This document shows positions 8,600-17,141 of a stretch of DNA of 64,000 nt, piece after piece. Position numbers and translations under genes: made by a program. The stretch is from Nesterenkonia sp. Its GTDB lineage: Bacteria; Actinomycetota; Actinomycetes; Actinomycetales; Micrococcaceae. Position 1 is the first letter of the stretch. Each line of letters opens with the position of its first letter. A model generated the notes under the pieces. The model had not been told where the DNA came from. It ran no database searches and saw nothing but the letters and a program-made list of their open reading frames with translations. Location: assembly GCF_029265375.1 (NCBI RefSeq), contig NZ_JAJUJJ010000003.1:1-64000 (forward strand), read 5' to 3'.

Positions 8600-10729
8600 T
8601 CAGGTCCTGGCTGTGGAGCGCTTCAGCAGCCAGAGCAGGTACGGGGGGCCGATGACGGCCACCACCAGTCCGGCCGGGAGCTGGTCCGGGGCGATGACGC
8701 TGCGCCCGAAGGTGTCGGAGATCGAGACCAGTGCCGCTCCCAGGAGGGCGGAGATCGGAAGGAACCAGCGGTGCTCACGGCCGATGAGCATGCGGGCGGC
8801 ATGCGGAGCCGCCAACCCGACGAAGCTGATCACTCCCACTGCAGTGACTGAGGCGGCCGAGAGCACCACCGCCACGGTCAGTGCGGCACCGCGCACAGTG
8901 GGCAGGGAAACGCCCAGCACGCGCGGGGTGATGTCATCGATGCTGATCAGGTCCAATTCGCGGCGCAGGAAGATCATCACCGGCAGGCTGGCGACCAGCA
9001 TCAGAGCCAGCGGCCCCAGGTCCCGCCAGGCGGTGCCGAAGGTGGAGCCTCCCAGCCAGGAGATCGCCATCGCCTGGTTGTGCGGATGCGCGGTGGCGAT
9101 CAGCAGCTGAGTGACCGCCTGGGCCGCCGTCATCACCCCGATGCCGACCAGCACCACTTTCTCCGGGCTCCCTGCCGGGGAGCTGGCCAGCGCGAAGACG
9201 ATCAGTCCGGCCAGCACTGCGCCGGCGGCCGCACCGGCGGACATCGTCCAGGCCGATCCGGTGGGAAGCACAATAAGGGCGATGACGGCACCGGCGCCTC
9301 CGGAGGCCGCGACCCCTAGGATTCCCGGCTCCGCCAGCGGATTGCGGGTCACCGTCTGCACCAGAGCCCCGGCCGCTGCCAGAGCAGCGCCGGCCAGCAG
9401 GGCCGCGGCCACGCGCGGGGCACGGAAGTCCAGGGTGATCTCGATGCTCCGCGGCGCCTCGCCGCCCAGCCACAGCAGCACGTCTCCCAGCCGCAGCCAC
9501 CAGTCCCCCAGCAGCATGCCGGCCACCACCAGGGCCACCAGCAGCGTGCAGCTGACCACCAGCACGGTGACTCGCCGGCTCAGCCGGACCGCGCTGGGCA
9601 CCCCCACTGCACTGATCTCCTGGCTTCCGCCTGCGCTGCGCATCCGGAGAGCCAGCACCACCAGGAATCCCGCGCCCAGCAGGGAGGTCACAACGCCGGT
9701 GGGGATGCCCACGGCCAGGCTGGGATCGGTGAAGCCGAAGATTCCGTCGAGGAAGACCGCACGCACCCCCACATCGGCTCCGATGACGATCAGAGCCCCC
9801 AGCAGTGCGGAGCCGGCCAGCGCCCAGCCGAAGCGGCCGAAGCGGATCACCCGTGTGGAGAGCAGCCGCACGATGGCGGGGGCGCAGAGTCCCACGAAGC
9901 CCAGCGGGCCCACCATGGTCACTGCGCAGGAGGCCAGCAGCACCGAGCAGACCAGCAGCCCGGCGCGCACCGCAGTGACCCGGACTCCCATGGACTGCGC
10001 GGTGTCGCTGCCCAGGGAAAGCACATCGGTAGAGCGGGCCAGCAGCACCAGCACGGCCGCCGCGGCCAGCACCACCGGCAGCAGCCGCAGCACACCATTG
10101 AGGCCGGAGAGGTTCAGCGTGCCGGCGCCCCAGAGGAAGAGGCCCTGGGTGGACTGGGCATAGATCATCAGCAGAGCTGCGGTCACCGAGGCCAGCCCCA
10201 TCGCCACCACAGTTCCGGCCAGCACCAGCCGGATGGGCGCGGACTCGGAGAACCCGGTCAGCGCAAGCACCAGCCCGGCGGCCAGGAAGCCCCCGGTGAA
10301 GGCCACTGTCGCCGAGCTCATCAGCGGCAAGCTGATGCCGAAGGCCGCGGCCGCTGTCAGAGCCAGATGCGCTCCGGCGTTGACCGCCAGTGTGTCCGGG
10401 GAGGCCAGCGGGTTGCGGGTCATGGCCTGCAGCGCGCAGCCGGAAACCCCCAGCACGGCCCCCACGGCCACGCCGCCGATCAGTCTGGGCAGCCTGGAGT
10501 CCACCGCGATGCCTGCCAGCTGCGGATCGTCACCGCTGAGCAGGGCTCCCAGCAGTTGGCCGGCAGTGGCCTGGGATGTTCCCTGGGTTAGGTGCACTGC
10601 GCTGAGCAGCACCAGCACAGCCACACCAAGGACCAGCACGGTGAGCACCGCCGCACGTGCCCGCGCGGGGGTGGTCCGCTCAGCAGCTGCCGTGCGGCCG
10701 GCGGCCAGTGCGTCGGGGGTCTGTGTCAC
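8600..10729 (-). CDS. Iron-siderophore ABC transporter permease, two FecCD units fused (FhuB-like)
   Basis: 709 residues containing two complete FecCD/BtuC-type permease halves in one chain. Each half carries the same signature: QAMTRNPLASP near residue 107 and QTVTRNPLAEP near residue 460. Each also has a LSLGSDTAQSMG-like or GVSLPTVRG-like coupling region and the GFVGLCAPAIVR/SFVGLAAPHAARM motif. About 18-20 membrane helices are expected. It imports ferric siderophore together with the binding protein and ATPase encoded just upstream on the same strand (29-base gap to the binding protein gene). E. coli FhuB has the same fusion, whereas most actinobacterial systems use two separate permeases. 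Confidence 0.93.
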   Translation of the reverse strand: MTQTPDALAAGRTAAAERTTPARARAAVLTVLVLGVAVLVLLSAVHLTQGTSQATAGQLLGALLSGDDPQLAGIAVDSRLPRLIGGVAVGAVLGVSGCALQAMTRNPLASPDTLAVNAGAHLALTAAAAFGISLPLMSSATVAFTGGFLAAGLVLALTGFSESAPIRLVLAGTVVAMGLASVTAALLMIYAQSTQGLFLWGAGTLNLSGLNGVLRLLPVVLAAAAVLVLLARSTDVLSLGSDTAQSMGVRVTAVRAGLLVCSVLLASCAVTMVGPLGFVGLCAPAIVRLLSTRVIRFGRFGWALAGSALLGALIVIGADVGVRAVFLDGIFGFTDPSLAVGIPTGVVTSLLGAGFLVVLALRMRSAGGSQEISAVGVPSAVRLSRRVTVLVVSCTLLVALVVAGMLLGDWWLRLGDVLLWLGGEAPRSIEITLDFRAPRVAAALLAGAALAAAGALVQTVTRNPLAEPGILGVAASGGAGAVIALIVLPTGSAWTMSAGAAAGAVLAGLIVFALASSPAGSPEKVVLVGIGVMTAAQAVTQLLIATAHPHNQAMAISWLGGSTFGTAWRDLGPLALMLVASLPVMIFLRRELDLISIDDITPRVLGVSLPTVRGAALTVAVVLSAASVTAVGVISFVGLAAPHAARMLIGREHRWFLPISALLGAALVSISDTFGRSVIAPDQLPAGLVVAVIGPPYLLWLLKRSTART

Positions 10730-10758
10730 GTCAGCGGGTCGGTGCGCGGCGTCTGCGC

Positions 10759-11757
10759 TCAGCTGCCGGCGACAGTCTCAGAGACGTACTCGGCCCATTG
10801 CATGGCAGAGCCTGGGCCGCCGTAGATCCAGATGCGCTCGACCGGGTACATCCGCTCCTGCTCCACAAAGCTCAGGGAGTTCCACGCAGCGGAGTCCTCC
10901 AGGGGCGCGAAGGGGTTCTCCGGCTCAGTGGAGGCGGTCCACCAGAAGACTTCGGTGTCCTCCGGCAGCGCCATCAGCCCTTCGACGTCGGAGGTGCTGA
11001 TCCCCCATTCGGGATCTCCCTCATCCTCCCAGGCGGTGCTCAGTCCCAGCTCCTCACCCACGGCACTGGCCAACGCCCCAGGTCCGTGCATCCGGAAGGT
11101 CGCGGTGTTGCCCTCCACTGAGGGGTAGAGCACCACGAACGGGGTGTCTTCAGCGCCGGCGTCGGCGATCTGCTGGCCGGCCGCATCGAGGGTCTGCTCA
11201 TAGTCGGCCCAGATCTCCTCGGCGCGCTCCTGGGCGCCCAGCAGCTCGGCGGTCTGGAAGAAGGTGCGCTCCATATGTCCCAGCGGGTCGGAGGCGTCGG
11301 CCGGCTCCTGCAGCACCACCGGGGCGATCTCCTCCAGGTCGGCGCGCAGGCCGTCCGGAACAGACCCCTCCACTCCCAGGATCAGGTCGGGGTTCGCCTG
11401 CCCGATGGCTTCCAGGCTGGGTTCGGTGCGCAGCCCGACGTCGACGACGTCGTCATCCACCTCGGCGGCCGAGGCCCAGGCCTGGTAGCCCTCCAGATCC
11501 GCCATACCCACGTGGTTGCCGCCCAGCAGCTCCACGTTCTCGGTCTGAGCCCACTCCAGGGTGACCACCCGCTGAGCGGGCCCCTCCAGGGTGACCTCTT
11601 CGCCTGCGTAATCGGTGACGGTGATGGGCTCCCCGGCCGGGTCGGATTCCTGGTCACCTCCGTCTACGTCGGTGGTTCCGCAGGAGGTCAGCGCCAAGGT
11701 GCTCAGCGCCGCGGCCGCCAGCAGCCAGCGAACCGGAGCAGAGGTGGTCAGGGTCAT
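10759..11757 (-). CDS. Iron-siderophore ABC transporter substrate-binding lipoprotein
   Basis: 332 residues. A lipoprotein signal peptide ends in the lipobox LTSC (about residues 22-25), so the protein is anchored outside the membrane. The periplasmic-binding-protein-2 fold typical of FecB/FhuD proteins is seen in the early strand PITVTDYAGEEVTLEG, then PAQRVVTLEWAQTENVELLG, and IGQANPDLILGVEGS. It delivers ferric siderophore to the fused permease. Lies between the ATPase and permease genes on one strand. The ligand cannot be read from sequence. Confidence 0.92.
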   Translation of the reverse strand: MTLTTSAPVRWLLAAAALSTLALTSCGTTDVDGGDQESDPAGEPITVTDYAGEEVTLEGPAQRVVTLEWAQTENVELLGGNHVGMADLEGYQAWASAAEVDDDVVDVGLRTEPSLEAIGQANPDLILGVEGSVPDGLRADLEEIAPVVLQEPADASDPLGHMERTFFQTAELLGAQERAEEIWADYEQTLDAAGQQIADAGAEDTPFVVLYPSVEGNTATFRMHGPGALASAVGEELGLSTAWEDEGDPEWGISTSDVEGLMALPEDTEVFWWTASTEPENPFAPLEDSAAWNSLSFVEQERMYPVERIWIYGGPGSAMQWAEYVSETVAGS

Positions 11758-11789
11758 GTGATTGTCCTTCCAGCAGGTCGGTGATGGTG

Positions 11790-12635
11790 TCAGGCAGCTG
11801 CCGGTGCTGCGGCGGCGAACTCGGCGAGCTTCTCCTGGTGGGCGCCGCGGCGCCCGGCCCGCTGGGCGCGCACCGCCAGTCCGCCGCCAGGCATGGGCGC
11901 CACCTGGATCGGCACCCCGTAGACCTCGCTGAGCAGCTCGGAGGTCATCACCGTCTCTGGGGCTCCGGCGGCGACGACGCGACCTTCGTCCAGCAGCACC
12001 ACGTGGTCAGCGATGTCGGCGGCCTGCTCCAGGTCATGCAGCACCACGCCGATGGTCAAGCCGTGCAGGTCGGCGAGCTCGCGGATGAGGTCCAGCAGGC
12101 TCATCTGGTGCTTCAGATCCAGGAACGTGGTGGGCTCATCCAGCAGCAGCACATCCGTCTGCTGGGCCAGGCAGGCCGCCAGCCACACGCGCTGCAGCTG
12201 TCCGCCGGAGAGTTCGGAGACCGGGCGGTGCTTCAGCTGCTCCAGACCGGTCAGCGCCACGGCGCGCTGCACTGCCTCGGCCCCGCCGGGATCCGTACGC
12301 CCAAAGCGGCTTCGGTGGGGATGCCGGCCCAGCTCCACCACTTCGGCCACCGTCAGACCGGAGGGAGTGGGCCGCTGCTGGGCCAGTATGGTCAGGCGCT
12401 TGGCGAAGCTGCGCGGGGAGAAGGAGCTCAGCTCCTCACCGTCGAGGGCGAGGGCTCCCTCAGCTGCGGTGAGGCGGGACATTCCTCGCAGCAGGGTGGT
12501 TTTGCCGCTGCCGTTGGGACCGATCAGGGCAGTGACGGCTCCGGGGATGAGGTCGACGTCGACCCCGTGAACGATCTGCTGCTCGCCGTAGGAGACGGTG
12601 ACGTCGCGACCGTGGAAGGTGGCTGCCCGAGTCAT
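11790..12635 (-). CDS. Iron-siderophore ABC transporter ATP-binding protein (FepC/FhuC type)
   Basis: About 281 residues from ATG 12635; a GTG at 12650 is an alternative. Walker A GPNGSGKTT, Q-loop ILAQQRPTPSG, signature LSGGQLQRVWLA, Walker B VLLLDEPTTFLD and switch histidine VVLHDLEQAA are all present, so it is a competent ATPase. First gene of the operon (ATPase, binding protein 33 bases later, fused permease). It follows a TAATAT -10 (12657-12662) and an iron-box-like palindrome, which argues for iron-dependent repression of the whole operon. Confidence 0.94.
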   Translation of the reverse strand: MTRAATFHGRDVTVSYGEQQIVHGVDVDLIPGAVTALIGPNGSGKTTLLRGMSRLTAAEGALALDGEELSSFSPRSFAKRLTILAQQRPTPSGLTVAEVVELGRHPHRSRFGRTDPGGAEAVQRAVALTGLEQLKHRPVSELSGGQLQRVWLAACLAQQTDVLLLDEPTTFLDLKHQMSLLDLIRELADLHGLTIGVVLHDLEQAADIADHVVLLDEGRVVAAGAPETVMTSELLSEVYGVPIQVAPMPGGGLAVRAQRAGRRGAHQEKLAEFAAAAPAAA

Positions 12636-12668
12636 CTCAACTTTTTGCACAGCTGCATATTACCCAAT

Positions 12669-12687
12669 GCAGCATAGGTTCACCTAA
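12669..12687 (-). promoter_or_regulatory. DtxR/IdeR-like iron box of the siderophore operon
   Basis: Reading the minus strand, TTAGGTGAACCTATGCTGC matches the 19-bp DtxR/IdeR consensus at about 12 of 19 positions. Its core TAGGT-ga-ACCTA (12675-12686) is a near-perfect dyad. It lies across the -35 region of the TAATAT promoter, the usual position for iron-dependent repression. Confidence 0.6.
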
Positions 12688-12745
12688 CACTTTTTTGGTC
12701 GGGCGCTCTGACGCATCGCCGCAGCGTCTCCTGCGCACAGCCGAA

Positions 12746-12789
12746 AGGGCCGGGAGCTGCGGCGCCGAAGCACCGCGCTTCCCGGCCCT
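12746..12789 (-). terminator. Terminator-like hairpin after pckG
   Basis: Ten-base arms AGGGCCGGGA (12746-12755) and TCCCGGCCCT (12780-12789), with further GCGG/CCGC pairing inside. It lies just beyond the pckG stop codon on the minus strand. No long T-run, as is common in high-GC actinobacteria. Confidence 0.65.
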
Positions 12790-12801
12790 CTGCGGGGACT
12801 G

Positions 12802-14661
12802 TCAGGCGGACTGAACCCGGCTGCGCAGCTCGTCGAGCTCCTCGCGGATGGAGGCCGGCAGGGATTCGCCGAAGCGGGAGAACCACTCCTCGATGTCGGC
12901 CAGCTCCTCGCTCCACTCCTGCGGGTCGACCTTCAGGGCGTCCTCAATATCGGCATCCGACACGTCCAGGCCGCTCAGATCGAGGGCCTCAGGCGTCGGG
13001 GTGTAGCCAATGGGGGTCTCCACGGCCTCGCCGCGCCCTTCGATCCGCTCGACGATCCACTTCAGCACGCGGGTGTTCTCAGCGAATCCGGGCCAGGCGA
13101 AGCCGCCGTCGCGGTTGCGGCGGAACCAGTTGACCAGGAAGATCTTCGGCAGCTTATCCGGGTCAGCCTTGCCTGAGACCTCCACCCAGTGGTTGAGGTA
13201 GTCGCCGGCGTCGTAGCCGATGAACGGCAGCATCGCCATGGGGTCCCGCCGCACTGTGCCGACCTGCCCCTCGGCGGCGGCTGTGGTCTCCGAGCTCAGC
13301 GTTGCACCGAAGAAGATGCCGTGGTTCCAGTCGCGGGACTCGGTGACCAGCGGCACGGTGGTCTTGCGCCGCCCGCCGAAGAGGATGGCGTCCAGCTTCA
13401 CGCCGTTGGGCTCGAAGTACTCATCGGCCAGCATGTCGGTCTGGTCGATAGGTGTGCAGAAGCGGGCGTTGGGGTGGGCGGCCGGCCGCCCGGAATCAGG
13501 AGTCCAGTCATTGCCCTGCCAGTCCGTCAGGTGGGCCGGCGGCTCCTCGGTCATCCCCTCCCACCAGACGCCGCCGTCGTCGGTGAGCGCGCAGTTGGTG
13601 AAGATGGAGTTGCCCTTGGCGATGGCGCGCATCGCGTTGGCGTTGGTGTGCCAGCCGGTGCCCGGAGCCACACCGAAGTAGCCGGCCTCGGGGTTGACCA
13701 CGCGGAACTCGCCGTCGGGACCGGGGCGGATCCAGGTGATGTCATCGCCGAGGGTTTCGGCTTTCCAACCCTCAAGCGTGGGATCGATGAGCGCAAGGTT
13801 GGTCTTGCCGCAGGCCGAGGGGAAGGCCCCGGAGACGTGGTAGCTGCGTCCCTCCGGACTGGTGAGCTTCAGAATGAGCATGTGCTCGGCGAGCCAGCCC
13901 TCATCGCGGGCCATCACTGAGGCGATCCGCAGCGCGTAGCACTTTTTGCCCAGCAGCGCGTTGCCACCGTATCCGGAGCCGTAGGACCAGATCTCCCGGG
14001 TCTCCGGGAAGTGGACGATGTACTTCTCCTCATTGCAGGGCCAGGGCACGTCCTGCTGGCCAGGCTCCAGCGGTGCGCCCACTGAGTGCACGGCGGGGAC
14101 GAAGAATGCGTCCAGCTCCTCCATCTTCCGCAGCACATCGGTGCCGATGCGGGCCATGATCCGCATGCTGGCCACCACGTAGGCGGAATCAGTGATCTCC
14201 ACCCCGAATTTGGGGTCGTCGGCCTCCAGGTGACCCATAACGAAGGGGATCACGTACATAGTGCGTCCACGCATGGCGCCGTCGAAGACACCTTGAAGCG
14301 TCTGGCGCATCTCGGAGGGGTCCACCCAGTTGTTGGTGAAGCCGGCGTCGCGCTCACGCTCGGAGCAGATGAAGGTCCGCGACTCGACACGGGCGACGTC
14401 GGCCGGGTCAGAGAAGGCGGCGAAGGAGTTGGGGAAGTCCGGGCTGGTCAGCCGGGTCAGGGTGCCGGCCTCGACGAGTTCGTCGGTCAGGCGGTCGTAC
14501 TCCTGCTGGGAGCCGTCCACCCAGTGGACGTCATCGGGCTGAGTCAGCTCGGCGATGCTGCGGACAAAGTCGATCAGAGGCTGATGCCGTGTGGGGGCGT
14601 TCTCTGCGATCGCGGCAGAGAGGGTTTTGCCATCACCGGGCGCCGTTGCAACGGTGGTCAC
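12802..14661 (-). CDS. pckG: Phosphoenolpyruvate carboxykinase (GTP)
   Basis: Converts oxaloacetate and GTP to PEP and CO2, the entry to gluconeogenesis from acetate, fatty acids or amino acids. Catalytic features are present: substrate loop [20 protein letters not shown], the P-loop [11 protein letters not shown] near residue 280 with its reactive cysteine, and the nucleotide region [16 protein letters not shown] chose GTG 14661 (VTTVATAPG) because GGAGG lies eight bases before it, giving 619 residues, the normal length. The open frame extends to an ATG at 14727 without a ribosome site. A CRP/GlxR-type site lies about 205 bases upstream. Isocitrate lyase and the RamB-like regulator elsewhere in the window fit the same physiology. 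Confidence 0.95.
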   Translation of the reverse strand: MTTVATAPGDGKTLSAAIAENAPTRHQPLIDFVRSIAELTQPDDVHWVDGSQQEYDRLTDELVEAGTLTRLTSPDFPNSFAAFSDPADVARVESRTFICSERERDAGFTNNWVDPSEMRQTLQGVFDGAMRGRTMYVIPFVMGHLEADDPKFGVEITDSAYVVASMRIMARIGTDVLRKMEELDAFFVPAVHSVGAPLEPGQQDVPWPCNEEKYIVHFPETREIWSYGSGYGGNALLGKKCYALRIASVMARDEGWLAEHMLILKLTSPEGRSYHVSGAFPSACGKTNLALIDPTLEGWKAETLGDDITWIRPGPDGEFRVVNPEAGYFGVAPGTGWHTNANAMRAIAKGNSIFTNCALTDDGGVWWEGMTEEPPAHLTDWQGNDWTPDSGRPAAHPNARFCTPIDQTDMLADEYFEPNGVKLDAILFGGRRKTTVPLVTESRDWNHGIFFGATLSSETTAAAEGQVGTVRRDPMAMLPFIGYDAGDYLNHWVEVSGKADPDKLPKIFLVNWFRRNRDGGFAWPGFAENTRVLKWIVERIEGRGEAVETPIGYTPTPEALDLSGLDVSDADIEDALKVDPQEWSEELADIEEWFSRFGESLPASIREELDELRSRVQSA

Positions 14662-14865
14662 TGTGTTTCCCTCCATTGGGTACAGGTTGTTCGGCTCTGC
14701 CTCGCACCGGCGGCACTGATGCGCCACAGCTCAGCGCCCGGAACGCTGAAGCGCGGACCACGTTGTCCGCACCGGACTGTATGCGCATCTCACCGGTCGG
14801 CGGGATGAAGCAGACGTGCCCACTGTAACCGGGTTTCGTCACCGGCACATGGACGCATGCCGAAA

Positions 14866-14881
14866 TGTGATGGATTTCACT
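14866..14881. promoter_or_regulatory. CRP/GlxR-type operator upstream of pckG
   Basis: TGTGATGGATTTCACT matches TGTGA-N6-TCACA in nine of ten fixed positions. It is about 205 bases before the pckG start and 37 bases before the -35 of the tRNA-Arg promoter on the other strand. Confidence 0.5.
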
Positions 14882-14917
14882 CCGCATATCCAGGGCGTTC
14901 GCGCCGGCGGCAGGGAT

Positions 14918-14946
14918 TTGCTGGGGGCGGTGCGGGGCTGTATAGT
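14918..14946 (+). promoter_or_regulatory. Promoter of tRNA-Arg
   Basis: TTGCTG (14918-14923), a 17-base spacer and TATAGT (14941-14946) form a good sigma-70-type promoter 44 bases before the mature tRNA. Confidence 0.7.
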
Positions 14947-14989
14947 CGTCTAAGTCCACAACGCGGATCACTGCGATGTTGGAAGCCAC

Positions 14990-15063
<74 letters not shown>

Positions 15064-15080
15064 CAGATCTACTTGAACAC

Positions 15081-15126
15081 AAAACCCCTGGTCAGAAGGC
15101 TAAACAGGCTGAAGGCTGGGGGTTTT
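15081..15126 (+). terminator. tRNA-Arg terminator
   Basis: AAAACCCC (15081-15088) pairs with GGGGTTTT (15119-15126), leaving T-residues at the 3' end. It lies 17 bases after the tRNA and inside the repeat-bounded unit. The rest of the stretch to 15363 shows no gene. Confidence 0.75.
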
Positions 15127-15363
15127 CGCATGCTCTGGCGCGCTCGCCAGGTTTTTGGGGTTATAGGCCATAAACGTGTTGCTGGCTCGGGCGTGTCACG
15201 GCCTGCCGGTCCAGCCTTTGCGGGCCCAGAGTCCCGACATAGAGCCCGTTGGCTGAGCCGCCATGCTCACCGCCGGAAGCTGGGACTACGGCCCGAGGGA
15301 TACATAGAGCAGGCCGCAACGGTCTACGGCTTGCGGCCCGATGGCCGGCGGAAGTAGCCGGGC

Positions 15364-15630
15364 TCAGTCGTAGATGCTTCCCCTGTGGTCTATCTCCACG
15401 GCGACAATCACCAGCGCTTCGCGCTGCACGTCCACCAGGACGCGCCAGTCACCGACTCTGAGTCGGTACAGGCCTACCAGTGGCCCGGCAAGAGGCTTCA
15501 GCCCATCGGCGGGATCGTCTAACTCTGTGAGCCGCTGAAGCTTCGAACGAATCCGCTTGGCTACCGGCTTATCGAGCTTCCCCAGCGCCTTATCAGCCCG
15601 GGGACCATAGCGAAGTTCCCACTTCGACAT
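15364..15630 (-). CDS. RelE/ParE-family toxin
   Basis: 88 residues, the normal size of RelE/ParE toxins, which act as ribosome-dependent mRNA nucleases (RelE) or gyrase poisons (ParE). The C-terminal half has the family signature GLYRLRVGDWRVLVDV, then VEIDHRGSIYD; basic residues and the late histidine are where RelE-type nucleases place theirs. The N-terminal part is the helical hairpin ADKALGKLDKPVAKRIRSKLQRL. It follows the antitoxin gene by two bases on the same strand. RelE rather than ParE is favoured by the YRLRVGDWR segment, but the target is not certain. Confidence 0.88.
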   Translation of the reverse strand: MSKWELRYGPRADKALGKLDKPVAKRIRSKLQRLTELDDPADGLKPLAGPLVGLYRLRVGDWRVLVDVQREALVIVAVEIDHRGSIYD

Positions 15631-15632
15631 GC

Positions 15633-15860
15633 TCAGTCATCGAGCCCGAGACGCCGCCCCAGCTCTTCATCTGAGACGGTGGGCACCTCACCAAGCCGGA
15701 TCGCTTCGACATGTTCCCGCAGCTCAGCAGCCTCTTCAAGCTCTGCAATGTGGGAAGTCACCAGTTCCCGGGCAAGCTCGCTCTTCGACTGGCCGGTACG
15801 CGCTGCAATGCGCTCTAGGCGTGCGTCAGTCTCAGGGTCGAAATCCAGGACGGTAGACAT
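15633..15860 (-). CDS. RelB-like ribbon-helix-helix antitoxin
   Basis: 75 residues. The N-terminal ribbon-helix-helix (TVLDFDPETDARLERIAAR, then TGQSKSELARELV) should dimerise and bind the operator, as in CopG/RelB-type antitoxins. The acidic C-terminal tail (VPTVSDEELGRRLGLDD) is the expected toxin-wrapping segment. Its stop is two bases before the toxin ATG, so the genes are coupled with the antitoxin first, the usual order. The region upstream of ATG 15860 has short repeated half-sites (GTCTGAC, GCCTGAC) that may be autoregulatory operators. Confidence 0.85.
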   Translation of the reverse strand: MSTVLDFDPETDARLERIAARTGQSKSELARELVTSHIAELEEAAELREHVEAIRLGEVPTVSDEELGRRLGLDD

Positions 15861-16029
15861 GTCAGGCTCCGTAGTTGTCAGACTCAGGTGTTCCTAGTGT
15901 CTCATCACCGGCATCACCGCGCCATACACAGCAGGGACTGCACCCGCGGGATTCGGCGGGCGCTTCAGCCCGCTAGTGAGCACACGTCCCGGAAGCACTC
16001 CAAAATAGTCACCCCTGCTACGCCCTGAT

Positions 16030-16079
16030 GGGCGCTCTGACCTGAGAGTTCCGTGAACCGCCAGGTCAGCAGAACGCCC
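16030..16079. repeat. Imperfect inverted repeat beside the right tRNA repeat
   Basis: GGGCGCTCTGACCTG (16030-16044) pairs with CAGGTCAGCAGAACGCCC (16062-16079) except for a three-base bulge and one wobble. It ends eight bases before the right tRNA repeat. It could be an arm-type recombinase site or a terminator. Confidence 0.55.
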
Positions 16080-16086
16080 CGAACGA

Positions 16087-16123
16087 TCTACGGAACCGAA
16101 GGTCTGGGGTTCGAATCCCTATG
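16087..16123 (+). repeat. Right copy of the 37-bp tRNA-Arg repeat (att-like)
   Basis: Exact repeat of 15021-15057. The downstream acceptor bases read TGTACGC followed by ACCA, giving two mispairs against the normal 5' acceptor strand, so this copy is not part of a functional tRNA; no 5' half precedes it. Confidence 0.85.
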
Positions 16124-16351
16124 TACGCACCACTGAAGAAGCAAGATGAGGGGACTCGCCGGGCCATGTTCCCAAAGTCTCCCCACATTACTCCCAAGCG
16201 GCTCTTCCGCTGGCGGCCCGCCTACGGCTGATCACCCATGGAGATGCCGATCAGCGCCCAGTAAGGCGCAGACGTCGTGCTCGTGGGGCTCTCGGCTGTC
16301 CGCCCCAGCCCCTATGCTCAGTCTCACCGCACCCTGAAGGAGACCTGAGCA
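16124..16351. other. Non-coding stretch right of the island
   Basis: I see no gene, tRNA or strong dyad. A GAAGGAG ribosome site close to 16352 belongs to the following gene. Confidence 0.4.
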
Positions 16352-17031
16352 ATGCCTGGGATGCAATCGAACTACGCCGCCCACGACGACGACGCACCGC
16401 CGGCGCGCAAGAAGACCCTGCGGGTCCTCACCGGTCTCGGCATCGTGGCCGCAGCCGCTGCCGCACTGGTGATGCTGGTGTCTGTCCTGTCACCCGGCAA
16501 CGCACGCCCCGGAGCAGGCGACGCGGCCGCGCCAGCAGCGACGGCCGAGACAGCCGGCAGTTCCGAGGAGGGCTGCCTGACGGTCAGGAGCGCGCCACCG
16601 TAGCTGAGGGCGTTGACGTGCCGGACGGCTTAGATATCGACACCGTCTATGTGAGCGAAGGGCCCCCGCCGTTGACCCAGGAGCAGGTGGAGGCCCTCGA
16701 TCCGGCGAACGAGTACGTCGTTGAATGCACGGACCCGGCCGCGCTGGAAGCTCACGCCGGCCGCGAGCCGGCCGGCTGGCCTCAGGACTGGGAACCCGGG
16801 GATCCGCTGCCGGACCCGGAATGCCATCCGGACTTCATCGAGGTCCACACATGGGATCGCTTCGAGGAGTTTCACGAATGCCGTGAAGGTATTGAAACCA
16901 GCACGATTGTGCGGACTCCCGAGATGACCGACCAAGCTGCCTATCGGGCAGCGTGGGAGCAGTCGCGGGCCCGCGCCACCTGGGAGCCGGAGCAGACATG
17001 TGAGGAGATGCTCTCCCACCTGAGCGACTAG
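16352..17031 (+). pseudogene. Membrane-anchored extracellular protein, frameshifted
   Basis: The first part (ATG 16352, GAAGGAG site) encodes a short cytoplasmic segment, a membrane helix (VLTGLGIVAAAAAALVMLVS) and an Ala/Thr-rich linker. It then runs into a stop at 16601-16603. Another frame, open through 16561 to 17031, continues with a plausible soluble domain (LPDGQERATVAEGVDVPDG, then PPLTQEQVEALDPANEYVV and four or so cysteines). Joining them needs one frame change near 16572-16582 (around GGCTGCCTGACGG). The extracellular part is acidic and cysteine-containing; I do not recognise a family. Either the gene is broken, or the sequence carries an indel error. It lies just beyond the tRNA-Arg island. 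Confidence 0.6.
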
Positions 17032-17141
17032 GTAGCTGCGCCGCGGCAGCTGCGGCACGGCACGGGCGCCGCCGCACCTGAGGGCGGGCCGCACATCTGA
17101 GGCAGGGCGCCTCAACTGCCTCTGAATCCTCCTCAAGGCTG

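Noticed and set aside
14662..14727. Upstream ATG extension of pckG
   Set aside because: It lacks a ribosome site, and GTG 14661 is eight bases after GGAGG and gives the normal length.
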